Counted from the first letter of the stretch, positions 45,952-54,386 are shown. The stretch: DNA of 64,000 nucleotides from an uncultured Cellvibrio sp. (GCA_946480695.1 CAMLKG010000003.1:155041-219040); one strand, 5' to 3'. Translations and numbers: made by a program. Notes: generated by a model not told the origin, from the letters alone.

Positions 45952-47487
45952 ATGGATCGACGCCAATTTATCAAACACGCCTCCACCGCCAGCCTGGCCG
46001 CCGGTTTCCTGGGCGCCTTTTCGGTGGCGCAGGGGAAATTGGGCAAGCAGCTCGCATTGCCGCAGGACTTCGATAACATCGATGACTTTTCGATAATGCA
46101 CCAATTGCGGGATGGCAAAGGATTTACCGGCGCCAAGCCGTCGCTGCACAAATCCCTGGTGGTGGTAGGGGGCGGAATTTCCGGTCTCACCGCGCTGTCA
46201 CGGCTGGGCGATGTTGATGCTTTGCTGGTTGATAAAGAGCCACAGCTAGGCGGGAACTCCCGGCGCCGCCAGGCCCAGGGTATCCATTACCCCTTGGGCG
46301 CATTGGTAAGCCAGGGAGCGGAAGCGCCGTTTACCGATTTCCTCAATGATCTGGCCATTCCCTTCCAGCGCATTGCCGAGCCGGAGCTGGCGTATTTTGC
46401 AGGTAACCGGTTGGTGCGTCGCCCGTTGGACGAAGGCGCGGCAGACTTGCCCTATAGCGCCAGGGTGCGCCAGCAGTTCAGTCGGTTGCGCGACCTGTTC
46501 AGCGAATTCCTGGCCCCGCAAACCGGCATTTTTTTCCCGATCGAAGACAACACGCCGACGCGCAAAGCCCTGGATAAACAAACCTTGCAAACCTGGTTCG
46601 ACCAGTCCGGCCTGCATCCCGAGGTCCAACACTTCCTTAACCTGGTGATCAGCTCCCGCTTGGGCACCCACGCCCATGAAGTATCCGCCTGGATGGGGCT
46701 GTACATTTTGTCGCGCTTTGTCGGGCCCAACTTCACCTTACCAGGGGGGCATGGGGTAATCAGCGAAGCCCTGGTGCGGCAGATCGAACAACATGGTCCC
46801 GATCGCCTGATGCCCGGCATGGCTACGGTCAGCGTGGAGTGCAAGGACGATGGTAAAAGCTGGGTCACCTGCGTTGACCGCACCGGAAGGCCCCTGACTA
46901 TCTCCGCCGACGCAGTCATCATGGCCACCCCCAAGCTGATCAGCAAACACCTGGTGAAAGGTTTGCCGCAAGCCCAAGTGGCAGCCATGGCACAGTACCG
47001 CTATTCGGCTTACCTGGTGGCGCAAGTGCAATTGAAACAGGTAGTCGCGCCGGTATTTGAAACCATGACCGAGAACCTGTTTAGCCGCTTCATGGTTCGC
47101 GCCGATTGGCCAGAGGGTAACCGCAACCCGGACGGGCGCAGCCACTTGACGATATATACCCCCTTTCCCGGGCCACCGGGGCGGGCACAACTGTACAGCG
47201 CCAATGCCGCTGGCATCGCGGAGCGTATCCTGGATGACATTGAGCGGGTTTATCCCGGCGCAAAAAACGCTGTGGATAAAATCGAGCTGCACCGCTGGGG
47301 CCACCCCATGGTAATGCCTGAACCCAATATCAGTGCGCGCCTGGCCCAAGCCATACAACCATTTAGCAATATCTTTTTCGCCCATAGCGACAACATGGGT
47401 ATTTCCGGCCTCTATTCCGCCATTTGGTCAGGAATGGACGCCTACACCAGTGCGCTCCTGCACCTGGAAGAACAATCTTCGGAGTAA
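45952..47487 (+). CDS. Tat-exported FAD-dependent oxidoreductase (amine oxidase/desaturase-like)
   Basis: 511 residues. It begins MDRRQFIKHASTASLAAGF, a twin-arginine signal (RRQFIK) followed by a hydrophobic helix, so the folded flavoprotein should be exported to the periplasm. The FAD site is LVVVGGGISGLTAL, followed by DKEPQLGGNSR. The C-terminal NMGISGLYSAIWSGMDA resembles the FAD-closing motif of the protoporphyrinogen oxidase/phytoene desaturase/monoamine oxidase superfamily. Its substrate is unknown. Within this cluster it may oxidise or desaturate the exported product. It starts 17 bases after the dehydratase gene. Confidence 0.85.
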   Translation: MDRRQFIKHASTASLAAGFLGAFSVAQGKLGKQLALPQDFDNIDDFSIMHQLRDGKGFTGAKPSLHKSLVVVGGGISGLTALSRLGDVDALLVDKEPQLGGNSRRRQAQGIHYPLGALVSQGAEAPFTDFLNDLAIPFQRIAEPELAYFAGNRLVRRPLDEGAADLPYSARVRQQFSRLRDLFSEFLAPQTGIFFPIEDNTPTRKALDKQTLQTWFDQSGLHPEVQHFLNLVISSRLGTHAHEVSAWMGLYILSRFVGPNFTLPGGHGVISEALVRQIEQHGPDRLMPGMATVSVECKDDGKSWVTCVDRTGRPLTISADAVIMATPKLISKHLVKGLPQAQVAAMAQYRYSAYLVAQVQLKQVVAPVFETMTENLFSRFMVRADWPEGNRNPDGRSHLTIYTPFPGPPGRAQLYSANAAGIAERILDDIERVYPGAKNAVDKIELHRWGHPMVMPEPNISARLAQAIQPFSNIFFAHSDNMGISGLYSAIWSGMDAYTSALLHLEEQSSE

Positions 47488-47492
47488 ATGCA

Positions 47493-48080
47493 ATGAAATT
47501 AATATTAATGGCCGCGTTATTGAGTTTGACCCCAATGGCATTGGCGGAAGCGGTATTCGACCTGCGGGGCGAGGCCGCCCAAACCCGTCTGGAAACGCTG
47601 CGCACCCAGTTGAAAAGTGACGCCAATAATACCCGGGCGCTGAAAGATGCCGGGATCATCCTGCATCAGCTCAACCGCGCCGCGCCGGATAAAAAACAGG
47701 TGGAAGAAGGCGAGAAATACCTCAAGCAAGCCGCGCGCAACGCGGCCGATGATATGGAAACCCTGGCGTGGCTGGGCAGCATCACCACCATGAAAGCCCA
47801 GTTCGATACCGACCCCGGCCGCCAGACTTTCTTCGTTAAAAGCGGTAGCCAGAAAATGGATACCGCCGTGCGCAAGGCACCCGACAACCGCATAGTGCGT
47901 TTAACCCGCGCTTATAACAGCCTGGAAATCCCGCCTTTCCTTAAACGTACCCGCTTCGCAGTGGAGGATTTCCAGCACTACCTGAAGCTTTGTGAACAAC
48001 AAAGCTGCCCTGAAAAAGACGTAGTGGCCGCCAACGAAGGCCTCGCCAAGGCCCAGCAAATCGTTGCTGGCAATCCATAG
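47493..48080 (+). CDS. Periplasmic TPR-like protein
   Basis: 195 residues with a Sec signal peptide (MKLILMAALLSLTPMALAEA). The rest is helical and TPR-like, with repeats such as NNTRALKDAGIILHQLNRAA and ETLAWLGSITTMKAQF. GGAG 8 bases upstream of ATG 47493 fixes the start. It resembles in composition the lipoprotein at 53652, which also has a helical TPR-like body, an ALAW motif and a late paired Cys. Probably a scaffold for the envelope part of the pathway. No catalytic motif seen. Confidence 0.75.
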   Translation: MKLILMAALLSLTPMALAEAVFDLRGEAAQTRLETLRTQLKSDANNTRALKDAGIILHQLNRAAPDKKQVEEGEKYLKQAARNAADDMETLAWLGSITTMKAQFDTDPGRQTFFVKSGSQKMDTAVRKAPDNRIVRLTRAYNSLEIPPFLKRTRFAVEDFQHYLKLCEQQSCPEKDVVAANEGLAKAQQIVAGNP

Positions 48081-48090
48081 GAGATAAAAA

Positions 48091-48870
48091 TTGTTGAAGG
48101 ATCACAAGATTTCGCTCGAAGGCCAACTCGCGCTGGTTACCGGTGCCAGCGGCTACCTGGGTTCCCACATGGCGCGCGCGCTCTACGACGCAGGCGCCAG
48201 GGTGATAATGCACGGGCGCAATACGGAAAAATTGCAGCAGGTGCGTACGCAATTTTTTAGCGATGTAACTCATGCCACGGGCAATGAGCGGTTATTTTGC
48301 ATGTCGGGTGACCTAAGCACCCGCGACTCCGCCAAGGCCTATCTGCACACGCTGATCGCCACCACTGCAGTGCCCGACATTTTGGTGAATTGCATGGGCC
48401 AGGCGGAGGACAAGCCGTTTGTGTTCCACAAGGCCGGTGACAGTGGCACCAGTTTTGCCGCTAACCTGTACCCCCTTGTGCATATCAGTGAAGCCTCGTT
48501 GCCTTACTGGCAACTGCGCGCGAGCGGTAATTTGATCAATATGGCTTCCATTACCGGCTTGGTTGGCCAGCCCATGCGCAGCCTGTACGGCGCGGCCAAA
48601 GGCGCGGTGATCGCCTACTGCAAAACCCTGGCGCGCCGCCACGCGGTGGACAATATCCGCGTTAATTGCATTGCCCCCCAGGTCGTCACGGGCGGACTGG
48701 CGGACAAGATGAATCCAAAGATCAAAGCGCTGTTGCAGGCGACCACCCCCATCCAGCGCGATTGCGTGGCTGCCGACCTTGTAGCCCCGTTACTGATGTT
48801 GGCGAGCCAGGGCCAGGGCTTTATGACTGGCGAGGTGGTGAACGTCACCGGAGGCTTGGTCACATGGTAA
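48091..48870 (+). CDS. Second ketoreductase, SDR family, active site intact
   Basis: 259 residues, TTG start with AGGAG 7 bases upstream. Cofactor loop TGASGYLGSHMA, an NCMG in place of NNAG, Ser in NMASITGLVG, then YGAAK. FabG-like. Its end overlaps the next gene by 7 bases, and that gene encodes a degenerate SDR, so a mixed tetramer of active and inactive subunits is likely. The variation NCMG and the YLG in the cofactor loop set it apart from the first ketoreductase. Confidence 0.85.
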   Translation: MLKDHKISLEGQLALVTGASGYLGSHMARALYDAGARVIMHGRNTEKLQQVRTQFFSDVTHATGNERLFCMSGDLSTRDSAKAYLHTLIATTAVPDILVNCMGQAEDKPFVFHKAGDSGTSFAANLYPLVHISEASLPYWQLRASGNLINMASITGLVGQPMRSLYGAAKGAVIAYCKTLARRHAVDNIRVNCIAPQVVTGGLADKMNPKIKALLQATTPIQRDCVAADLVAPLLMLASQGQGFMTGEVVNVTGGLVTW

Positions 48871-49520
48871 CAGCTCAATCATTACCCCAGGTTTTACTGG
48901 TACACACCGGTTTGGACTCAGGGGCGCAACACCAGCTCGGCCAAGCCTTCTCCATGACCACGCTGGACTTACGCGAATGGCGGGAGCATGTAGAACTCGT
49001 GGACCAATTAAACCTGCTCGGAGAACAATTACCCCAGCTACAGATGGTCATCATCGCCGTGCCCATGGCAGCAGCAGCGGCTGAACAACAATTGGATAGC
49101 CAATGGTTTGAACACTCGTTTGAGCAGATCTTTGCCGTTGCCCAATTCGCGGCCCATCGCTTGATGGCACACGACCGGGGCGGGCAATTGGTGTTGTTGC
49201 AGTCGGTAATGGGCGAAGTCGGCCATCCTGCGGCGGTTTCCACCAGCGTTTTGGCGGGCGCAACCCTGGGGTTGGTAAAAAGCCTGGCCAAGGAAGTTGC
49301 GCGCTACCAGGTCAGCGTCAATGCCATCGCCCTGGGCAACTGCCCGGCGCTGGGCTACCAGCTGTACCTGGATGACGATTATGCGCGCCTGTTCAAAATG
49401 ACCGGGCTGGGCGCCGAGGTGTCGGCCCGACAAGTCAGTGCTGCACTGGTATTCCTCCAGCAGGTTGGCGCAGCCTCCACCGGCCAGCTACTGCGCCTGG
49501 ACAGCGGCATGGTTATTTAA
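48864..49520 (+). CDS. Degenerate SDR without catalytic Tyr and Lys
   Basis: 218 residues, starting inside the preceding SDR gene. The C-terminal half still shows SDR structure (LGLVKSLAKEVARYQVSVNA, then an RLDSGMVI end). However, Y-x-x-x-K is replaced by STSVLAGA and the N-terminal glycine loop by LVHTGLDSGAQ. It cannot reduce ketones by the usual mechanism and probably cannot bind NADPH normally. By analogy to human KAR (HSD17B8/CBR4) it may be a structural subunit for the active partner. ATG 48864 chosen; an ORF from 48666 is mostly a shadow of the upstream gene. Confidence 0.8.
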   Translation: MVTAQSLPQVLLVHTGLDSGAQHQLGQAFSMTTLDLREWREHVELVDQLNLLGEQLPQLQMVIIAVPMAAAAAEQQLDSQWFEHSFEQIFAVAQFAAHRLMAHDRGGQLVLLQSVMGEVGHPAAVSTSVLAGATLGLVKSLAKEVARYQVSVNAIALGNCPALGYQLYLDDDYARLFKMTGLGAEVSARQVSAALVFLQQVGAASTGQLLRLDSGMVI

Positions 49521-49549
49521 ATTTTGCATCGATTATTCAAGGAACTGTT

Positions 49550-50257
49550 ATGAATCCCATTGTTCGAGTTTCCGCATTAGGCAAGCGTTACCGCTTGGGC
49601 GAAACTGACGTGAACGCCCTGAATGGCGTCACCCTGGATATTTACCCCGGTGAAACCGTGATTTTGAGTGGTCCCTCCGGCAGCGGCAAATCCACGTTGC
49701 TGCAACTCATCGGTTGCCTGGATACGCCATCCAGGGGCAGCGTAAAAGTGCTGGACCTGGATACCCAGACCCAAAGCGATGATGCGCTCTCCGGGTTTCG
49801 CGCCCGCCACCTGGGCTTTGTATTCCAGACCTTTAACCTGATCCCGGTCCTGAGCGTGTACGAGAATGTGGAATATCCGCTGCTGCTCAACAAGGAGGGC
49901 GGGCGCAAGGAAAAAATTATGGACATCCTGCAAAAGGTCGGGCTGGAAAAACTGGCGCACCAATACCCTAATGCCTTGTCCGGCGGCCAACGCCAACGGG
50001 TGGCGATCGCGAGGGCATTGGTGCATCAACCAAAATTGCTCATTGCCGACGAACCCACCGCCAACCTGGATCGCAAAACCGGCGACCAGGTGTTGGACAT
50101 CATGTTTGACCTGGCGACCACCAGTAAAACCGCGGTGGTGGTGTCCAGCCACGACCCGAAAATCATCGCCGAAACCGACAAGCGTCAAATCCATTTGGTG
50201 GATGGCGTCATTATTAGTGACCAGCCCGTAAGCCATTTGAAAGTCGCGGGCATGTAA
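49550..50257 (+). CDS. ABC transporter ATPase, LolD/MacB family
   Basis: 235 residues. Walker A GPSGSGKSTLLQLIG, Q-loop FVFQTFNLIPVLSVYENV, signature LSGGQRQRVAIARAL, Walker B LLIADEPTANLD, H-loop SSHD. The N-LIPVLSVYENVEYP region is typical of the LolD/MacB/FtsE type, which drive mechanotransmission rather than classical transport. The permease follows after 16 bp. In this cluster the pair probably extracts the finished lipid from the inner membrane. Confidence 0.9.
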   Translation: MNPIVRVSALGKRYRLGETDVNALNGVTLDIYPGETVILSGPSGSGKSTLLQLIGCLDTPSRGSVKVLDLDTQTQSDDALSGFRARHLGFVFQTFNLIPVLSVYENVEYPLLLNKEGGRKEKIMDILQKVGLEKLAHQYPNALSGGQRQRVAIARALVHQPKLLIADEPTANLDRKTGDQVLDIMFDLATTSKTAVVVSSHDPKIIAETDKRQIHLVDGVIISDQPVSHLKVAGM

Positions 50258-50273
50258 GGAGACAGGAAAGACC

Positions 50274-51500
50274 ATGTTGGAAATTAAACTCGCTTTTCGC
50301 AATATTTTGCGCCACAGGCGCCGCTCGCTGATGACGCTGCTAGCGATCATGACCGGGGTTATCGGCATCGTCATTTTTGGCGGCTTCGTGGAGGCCAACT
50401 ATTCCGGGCTGCGCGAATCGGTGATCCGCAGCCAGTACGGCCATGTACAGCTTTATGCTCCCGGTTATTTGCAAAATCACCGCAAAGACCCGGCCAGCTA
50501 TCGCCTATCGCCCGCCCAGGTTGATGATTACTTGCAACTGATTGAGGCCGACGAACGCGTGCTGGTGACGACCCGCCGCCTGGAATTTACCGGCTTGCTC
50601 GGCAATGCCGGCACCAGCCAGGCCGCGATGATCCGCGGTGTCGATCCGGACAGCGAATCCATGATCAACTCCGCCCTGGCCATCCTGGAGGGCAACGAAC
50701 TGACCGCCGACGATGAAGCCGGGGTCCTGCTGGGCGAGGGGCTGGCGCAATCCCTGGATGCAAAAGTGGGTGACGAACTCACCCTGCTGGCCGCCAATGA
50801 CGATGGGGTCATGAATGCGGTGGATGTAAAAATCAGCGGGATTTTCCGCAGCTTTGCCAAGGAATACGACGACCGCGCCATGATGATGAATATCCAGCGC
50901 GCACAGGAATTGTTGGGGATAGAGGACATCGACCAACTGGTGGTGTTGCTCAGTTATACGCTGGAATTACCCGCCTTTATGCGCGACCTGCATACCGCGG
51001 CCCAACAGCAAAACCTGCCATTGGAATTCCAGACCTGGGACCAGATGGCCAGTTTTTACCACAAAGTCGTCGATCTTTATGACGGGCTGTTTGTGTTTAT
51101 CAACATCGTGATTATTGCGATTGTGCTGCTCTCCATCACCAACACCACCATGGTCACGGTCATGGAGCGCACCCAGGAGATAGGCACCATCCGCGCCCTG
51201 GGCACGCGCCGCTTCTCGGTGACTCGCCAGTTTTTGATTGAATGCGGGTTACTCGCCTTCATCAGCGCGCTGGCCGGGGTGCTAGTGGGTGTTGGACTCT
51301 CACTCTATATCACTTCGCTGGAAATCATGATGCCGGCCCCACCCGGTTCATCCCAAGGCTTTCCGTTGCGCATCGAACTGGTCCCCGAAACCTGGTTGTT
51401 GAGCGTGGTGGGTGTGGTGCTGGTGGCGGTTGTATCCGCTTATTTCCCGGCCGCCTCCGCTGCGCGCCGCAATATTGTCGATGCCCTGCGCCATGTGTAA
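50274..51500 (+). CDS. FtsX-like permease, LolC/LolE type
   Basis: 408 residues, type VII ABC permease layout. One N-terminal membrane helix (LMTLLAIMTGVIGIVIFGGF), a periplasmic MacB-PCD-like domain (about 45-265), then three C-terminal helices in the FtsX domain (FINIVIIAIVLLSITNTTMV, GLLAFISALAGVLVGVG and LLSVVGVVLVAVVSAYFPAA). TMVTVMERTQEIGTIRALG is the family signature. Only one permease gene is present, so a homodimer (LolF/MacB-like) is expected. Works with the ATPase at 49550 and the LolA-like carrier at 51547. Confidence 0.9.
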   Translation: MLEIKLAFRNILRHRRRSLMTLLAIMTGVIGIVIFGGFVEANYSGLRESVIRSQYGHVQLYAPGYLQNHRKDPASYRLSPAQVDDYLQLIEADERVLVTTRRLEFTGLLGNAGTSQAAMIRGVDPDSESMINSALAILEGNELTADDEAGVLLGEGLAQSLDAKVGDELTLLAANDDGVMNAVDVKISGIFRSFAKEYDDRAMMMNIQRAQELLGIEDIDQLVVLLSYTLELPAFMRDLHTAAQQQNLPLEFQTWDQMASFYHKVVDLYDGLFVFINIVIIAIVLLSITNTTMVTVMERTQEIGTIRALGTRRFSVTRQFLIECGLLAFISALAGVLVGVGLSLYITSLEIMMPAPPGSSQGFPLRIELVPETWLLSVVGVVLVAVVSAYFPAASAARRNIVDALRHV

Positions 51501-51546
51501 TCACATTTCGCGGCATTCGGGTATTGGAATTTACAAGGAACAAACT

Positions 51547-52320
51547 ATGAAACTGCTTAAAAAACTTAGCCTGTCACTGGTGCTTTGCTGCACTGCCTTT
51601 TCCGCAATGGCGACGGACCTGCGGTCACTCCCCGCGGATGCGCTGTTGGCGAAGGTAGATGAATACCGTAACTTCAAAGACACCGCCTTCTCGTTTGACC
51701 TGCAACTGGTCAGCGAGGAAAAAGGCAAGGAACCCAAAACCTTTGGCCTGCACGCCAAAATCCTCGATTCCCATACCTCGCTGGTGGTGTATCGCGAACC
51801 GGTTCGCGAGCAAGGCAAGGCGCTATTGATGAACGGCCAGCACCTATGGTTCTTCAGCAAAATGGCAAAGAAACCCATTCGCATCACCCCGCAGCAACGC
51901 CTGTTGGGCGAAGCCTCCAATGGCGATGTGGCCTCGACAGATTTCTCCGGCGATTACCTGCCCCAATTGGCCCAAGGTGCCAAGGCCGGGGCTAACCAGC
52001 TAGTGTTGCAACTGGATGCCAAGCCCGGATCATTGGCGGCCTACCATAAAATCCTGCTGTGGGTGGACGCCGCCAGCGCACAACCCGGGAAGGCCGAGTT
52101 TTACACCGAATCCGGCAAGCATTTAAAAACCGCTTACTACACCCGCTTCGAAGCCTTGCCGGAACAGGGCAACAAGTTGCAACTGGTGGAACTGGAAATC
52201 CATAACGCCCTGACCCCAGGCAATGTAACGCGCATGAGCTACGGCAATTTCCGCAGTGAAGATTTACAGGAACACCAATTTCGTCCCGAACAGGTATCGC
52301 GCCTGATGGCACAGCGTTAA
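51547..52320 (+). CDS. Outer-membrane lipoprotein-sorting (LolA-like) periplasmic carrier
   Basis: 257 residues with a signal peptide (LSLVLCCTAFSAMA). The mature part matches the 'outer membrane lipoprotein-sorting protein' group of the LolA/LolB fold: VYREPVREQGKALLMNGQHL, LWFFSKMAKKPIRITPQQRL, FSGDYL and KAEFYTESGKHLKTAYYTRF. Such proteins are found beside RND or ABC exporters of envelope lipids (for example in hopanoid or aryl polyene clusters). It would carry the hydrophobic product across the periplasm. ATG 51547 is preceded by AGGAAC. 46 bp after the permease. Confidence 0.85.
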   Translation: MKLLKKLSLSLVLCCTAFSAMATDLRSLPADALLAKVDEYRNFKDTAFSFDLQLVSEEKGKEPKTFGLHAKILDSHTSLVVYREPVREQGKALLMNGQHLWFFSKMAKKPIRITPQQRLLGEASNGDVASTDFSGDYLPQLAQGAKAGANQLVLQLDAKPGSLAAYHKILLWVDAASAQPGKAEFYTESGKHLKTAYYTRFEALPEQGNKLQLVELEIHNALTPGNVTRMSYGNFRSEDLQEHQFRPEQVSRLMAQR

Positions 52321-52332
52321 CAAGGGATTGGC

Positions 52333-53610
52333 ATGACTACAGCGTCCACATTGTCCATTGCCGCCGGCCTGGTGCTGTTGAGCGCAGGCAGCTACTGCCT
52401 GGCGCTATCGCATGACACCGGCGCGGAGCTGGGTTGCAGCACCGGCGAATTGCGCGGTACCACCCTGATCAACCCGGCTAATCTTCCGCTTGAAGGTGTT
52501 TATGAAGACACCTGCCAACTGGCGTTGGGCGGCGACCTGCTCGCTACGCGCGGCAATTGGGAATTACAAGTCGCCGGTTGGGCTGAGCAGCATTATGGTA
52601 AGGATGCCGCAGGCGAACACCACGATGACCTGGACTGGCGCTGGCAAACCAGCCACCTGCGCTGGAGCGGCGACCACCTGCAATTAAGCCTCGGCGTCAG
52701 CAATTACGAGCAGGGACCCGGCTACGCCTGGAACCCGATCAATCCCTTTTTTGATATTCGCCTCAACGAGCGCGACACCGCCATTCCCTACCGGCGCGAG
52801 GCCGATCCTATGGCCAGCGCCAGTTGGTCTGATGACCATGGTCTATGGCGGTTCATGGCCATTGACCATAAAGCGTTCCCGCAGGATTACCTTACGCGTG
52901 GCCACGACCAATACAGTTATCTGCTCACCCGTGAGCAGCTCTTCGCCAGCAGCCAAATCACCCTGAACCTGGCCAGCCTCGAAGGCAAGCCGTTCGCCGG
53001 CCTGGCGTTCGAATGGACGGCAAGCGACGCGCTGGAATTACATGCCGAATTGTCATGGCGTGAAGGCCGTAAAATCCCCGGCTTCAGTGCGGTTGAGGTG
53101 TTTCCCGGTACCTGGCTGGCGAACTACGAAACTGAGCGTGGCGATGCGTTCTATCTGAATGGATTACTCGGCTTGCAGTACAGCTTCAGCAACAACATCA
53201 ACCTGATTGTGGAGTATTACTACCAGGAGGATGGTTATGGCGAATTTGACTGGAACCGATTATCCGGTCAGCTGATGCAGCAGCGCACACAATGGCAATC
53301 CAACCTTCTGCCTGAGGCGGCCACGGGTTTCCTGCTCGGTACCCACCGATGGTTACGCCTGTTACACCGCGATTACGCCTTCGCACGCCTCGCTATCCCG
53401 GACCTATGGGGTGATGGGGAAGTTTCGCTGTTTGCCCGCCATGACCTGGTGGACTCCAGCCTGGTTGCCGGTGCCTTGTTGGCCAAACCCCTGGGTGACC
53501 GGCTGACCCTGGAACTGTCTTACCAACGCGCCGATGGTGCGGAAGTTTCCGAAGGTTACTGGATTCCGCGCGAGCACGAATTCACCGCCGCATTGCAGTA
53601 TCACTTTTAA
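52333..53610 (+). CDS. Outer-membrane beta-barrel-like protein
   Basis: 425 residues with a signal peptide (about 1-24). Long alternating strands such as WELQVAGWAEQHYG, LRWSGDHLQLSLGVSNYEQ and INLIVEYYYQEDG, and a C-terminal aromatic FTAALQYHF end, fit an outer-membrane barrel recognised by BamA. I do not recognise the family precisely; proteins of this size next to a LolA-like carrier and MacB-type ABC genes recur in several bacterial clusters. The N-terminal half has two Cys (CSTGEL, DTCQLA). Likely the outer-membrane acceptor or exit point. AAGGG upstream of ATG. Confidence 0.75.
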   Translation: MTTASTLSIAAGLVLLSAGSYCLALSHDTGAELGCSTGELRGTTLINPANLPLEGVYEDTCQLALGGDLLATRGNWELQVAGWAEQHYGKDAAGEHHDDLDWRWQTSHLRWSGDHLQLSLGVSNYEQGPGYAWNPINPFFDIRLNERDTAIPYRREADPMASASWSDDHGLWRFMAIDHKAFPQDYLTRGHDQYSYLLTREQLFASSQITLNLASLEGKPFAGLAFEWTASDALELHAELSWREGRKIPGFSAVEVFPGTWLANYETERGDAFYLNGLLGLQYSFSNNINLIVEYYYQEDGYGEFDWNRLSGQLMQQRTQWQSNLLPEAATGFLLGTHRWLRLLHRDYAFARLAIPDLWGDGEVSLFARHDLVDSSLVAGALLAKPLGDRLTLELSYQRADGAEVSEGYWIPREHEFTAALQYHF

Positions 53611-53651
53611 CTTAACCTAATGCTTAAACCTGATTTTTTAAGGAGCGAATC

Positions 53652-54338
53652 ATGTCCACTTTTTTGCGCAAATCCCTGTTCACCCTCCTGTGCGGTTCCA
53701 GCTTATTGCTGACCGGCTGCATGAAAGATTTTCCCGAGCTGACCTACAACCCGGCGGATGCTGAATACGCAAAGCTATTGCAAGAGGAAATCAAAGCCGA
53801 CAACAGCTACGCCGCGCGTTTGCAACTGGCGCGCTTGCAGTTTGAACACAACCACCTGGAAGAAGCCGATCAACTACTCGAAGCCCTGGTTAAGGAGGAC
53901 AGCAGCGATATGGAAGCGCTCGCCTGGTACGGAGCCAACCAATGCAAACTGGTCGGCGAGGCCTTCCCCTGGTTGTTGGGTATCGATAAATACCTGGGCG
54001 CAAAAAGCTGTTTGGATAAAGTAAAAACCGCGCTGGATAAAGCACCGGACAATTTTACGGTGCAACTCATCGCCATCAACACCGGCAGCGCGGTAAACCT
54101 GGGTGATTCGCTCGACTGGGCCACCAACACACGCGCAACGCTGGAGAAATCCATCCAGCAAAATCCACAACATTACCCTGCCGATGTGGTGGATTATTTT
54201 TACCTGGCGGCCGCGGAAAATGACCTTGCACGCGAAAATGTAGATAGCGGGAAAAATTACCTGAACAAAGTCGTGGCTGAAAAACACAACGAGCGATTGA
54301 CCGCGCTGGCCGCTCATCGCCTCGCTAGCATTCAATAA
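53652..54338 (+). CDS. TPR-like outer-membrane lipoprotein
   Basis: 228 residues. The signal peptide ends in LLLTGC, a lipobox, with Met at +2, which does not force inner-membrane retention. The mature part is helical with TPR-type repeats (AARLQLARLQFEHNHLEEAD, VKEDSSDMEALAWYGANQC, LDKVKTALDKAPDNFTVQL). Like the periplasmic protein at 47493 it shares an EALAW-type motif and helix lengths, so the two may be related partners. AAGGAG precedes the ATG. It is the last gene before a strong hairpin, so probably the end of the cluster. Confidence 0.8.
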   Translation: MSTFLRKSLFTLLCGSSLLLTGCMKDFPELTYNPADAEYAKLLQEEIKADNSYAARLQLARLQFEHNHLEEADQLLEALVKEDSSDMEALAWYGANQCKLVGEAFPWLLGIDKYLGAKSCLDKVKTALDKAPDNFTVQLIAINTGSAVNLGDSLDWATNTRATLEKSIQQNPQHYPADVVDYFYLAAAENDLARENVDSGKNYLNKVVAEKHNERLTALAAHRLASIQ

Positions 54339-54345
54339 CTTTTTG

Positions 54346-54386
54346 CCCGCACACAACCCCGATTTTGAATCCGGGTTTTGTGCGGG
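54346..54386 (+). terminator. Long hairpin at the end of the biosynthetic cluster
   Basis: CCCGCACACAACCC and GGGTTTTGTGCGGG pair over 14 bp with one mismatch around a 13-base loop, 8 bases after the lipoprotein stop. There is no downstream T run. It fits a factor-assisted terminator or 3'-end stabiliser and marks the boundary to the MBOAT gene. Confidence 0.5.

Noticed and set aside
48666..48863. Longer start for the degenerate SDR
   Set aside because: The stretch lies wholly inside the preceding SDR gene in another frame; SDR-like sequence begins at 48864.
36924..54338. Standard aryl polyene or flexirubin cluster
   Set aside because: No ammonia lyase, hydroxybenzoate-type starter ligase, MMPL exporter, lysophospholipid-type acyltransferase or glycosyltransferase is present, and the starter enzyme is a 2-oxoacid oxidoreductase.
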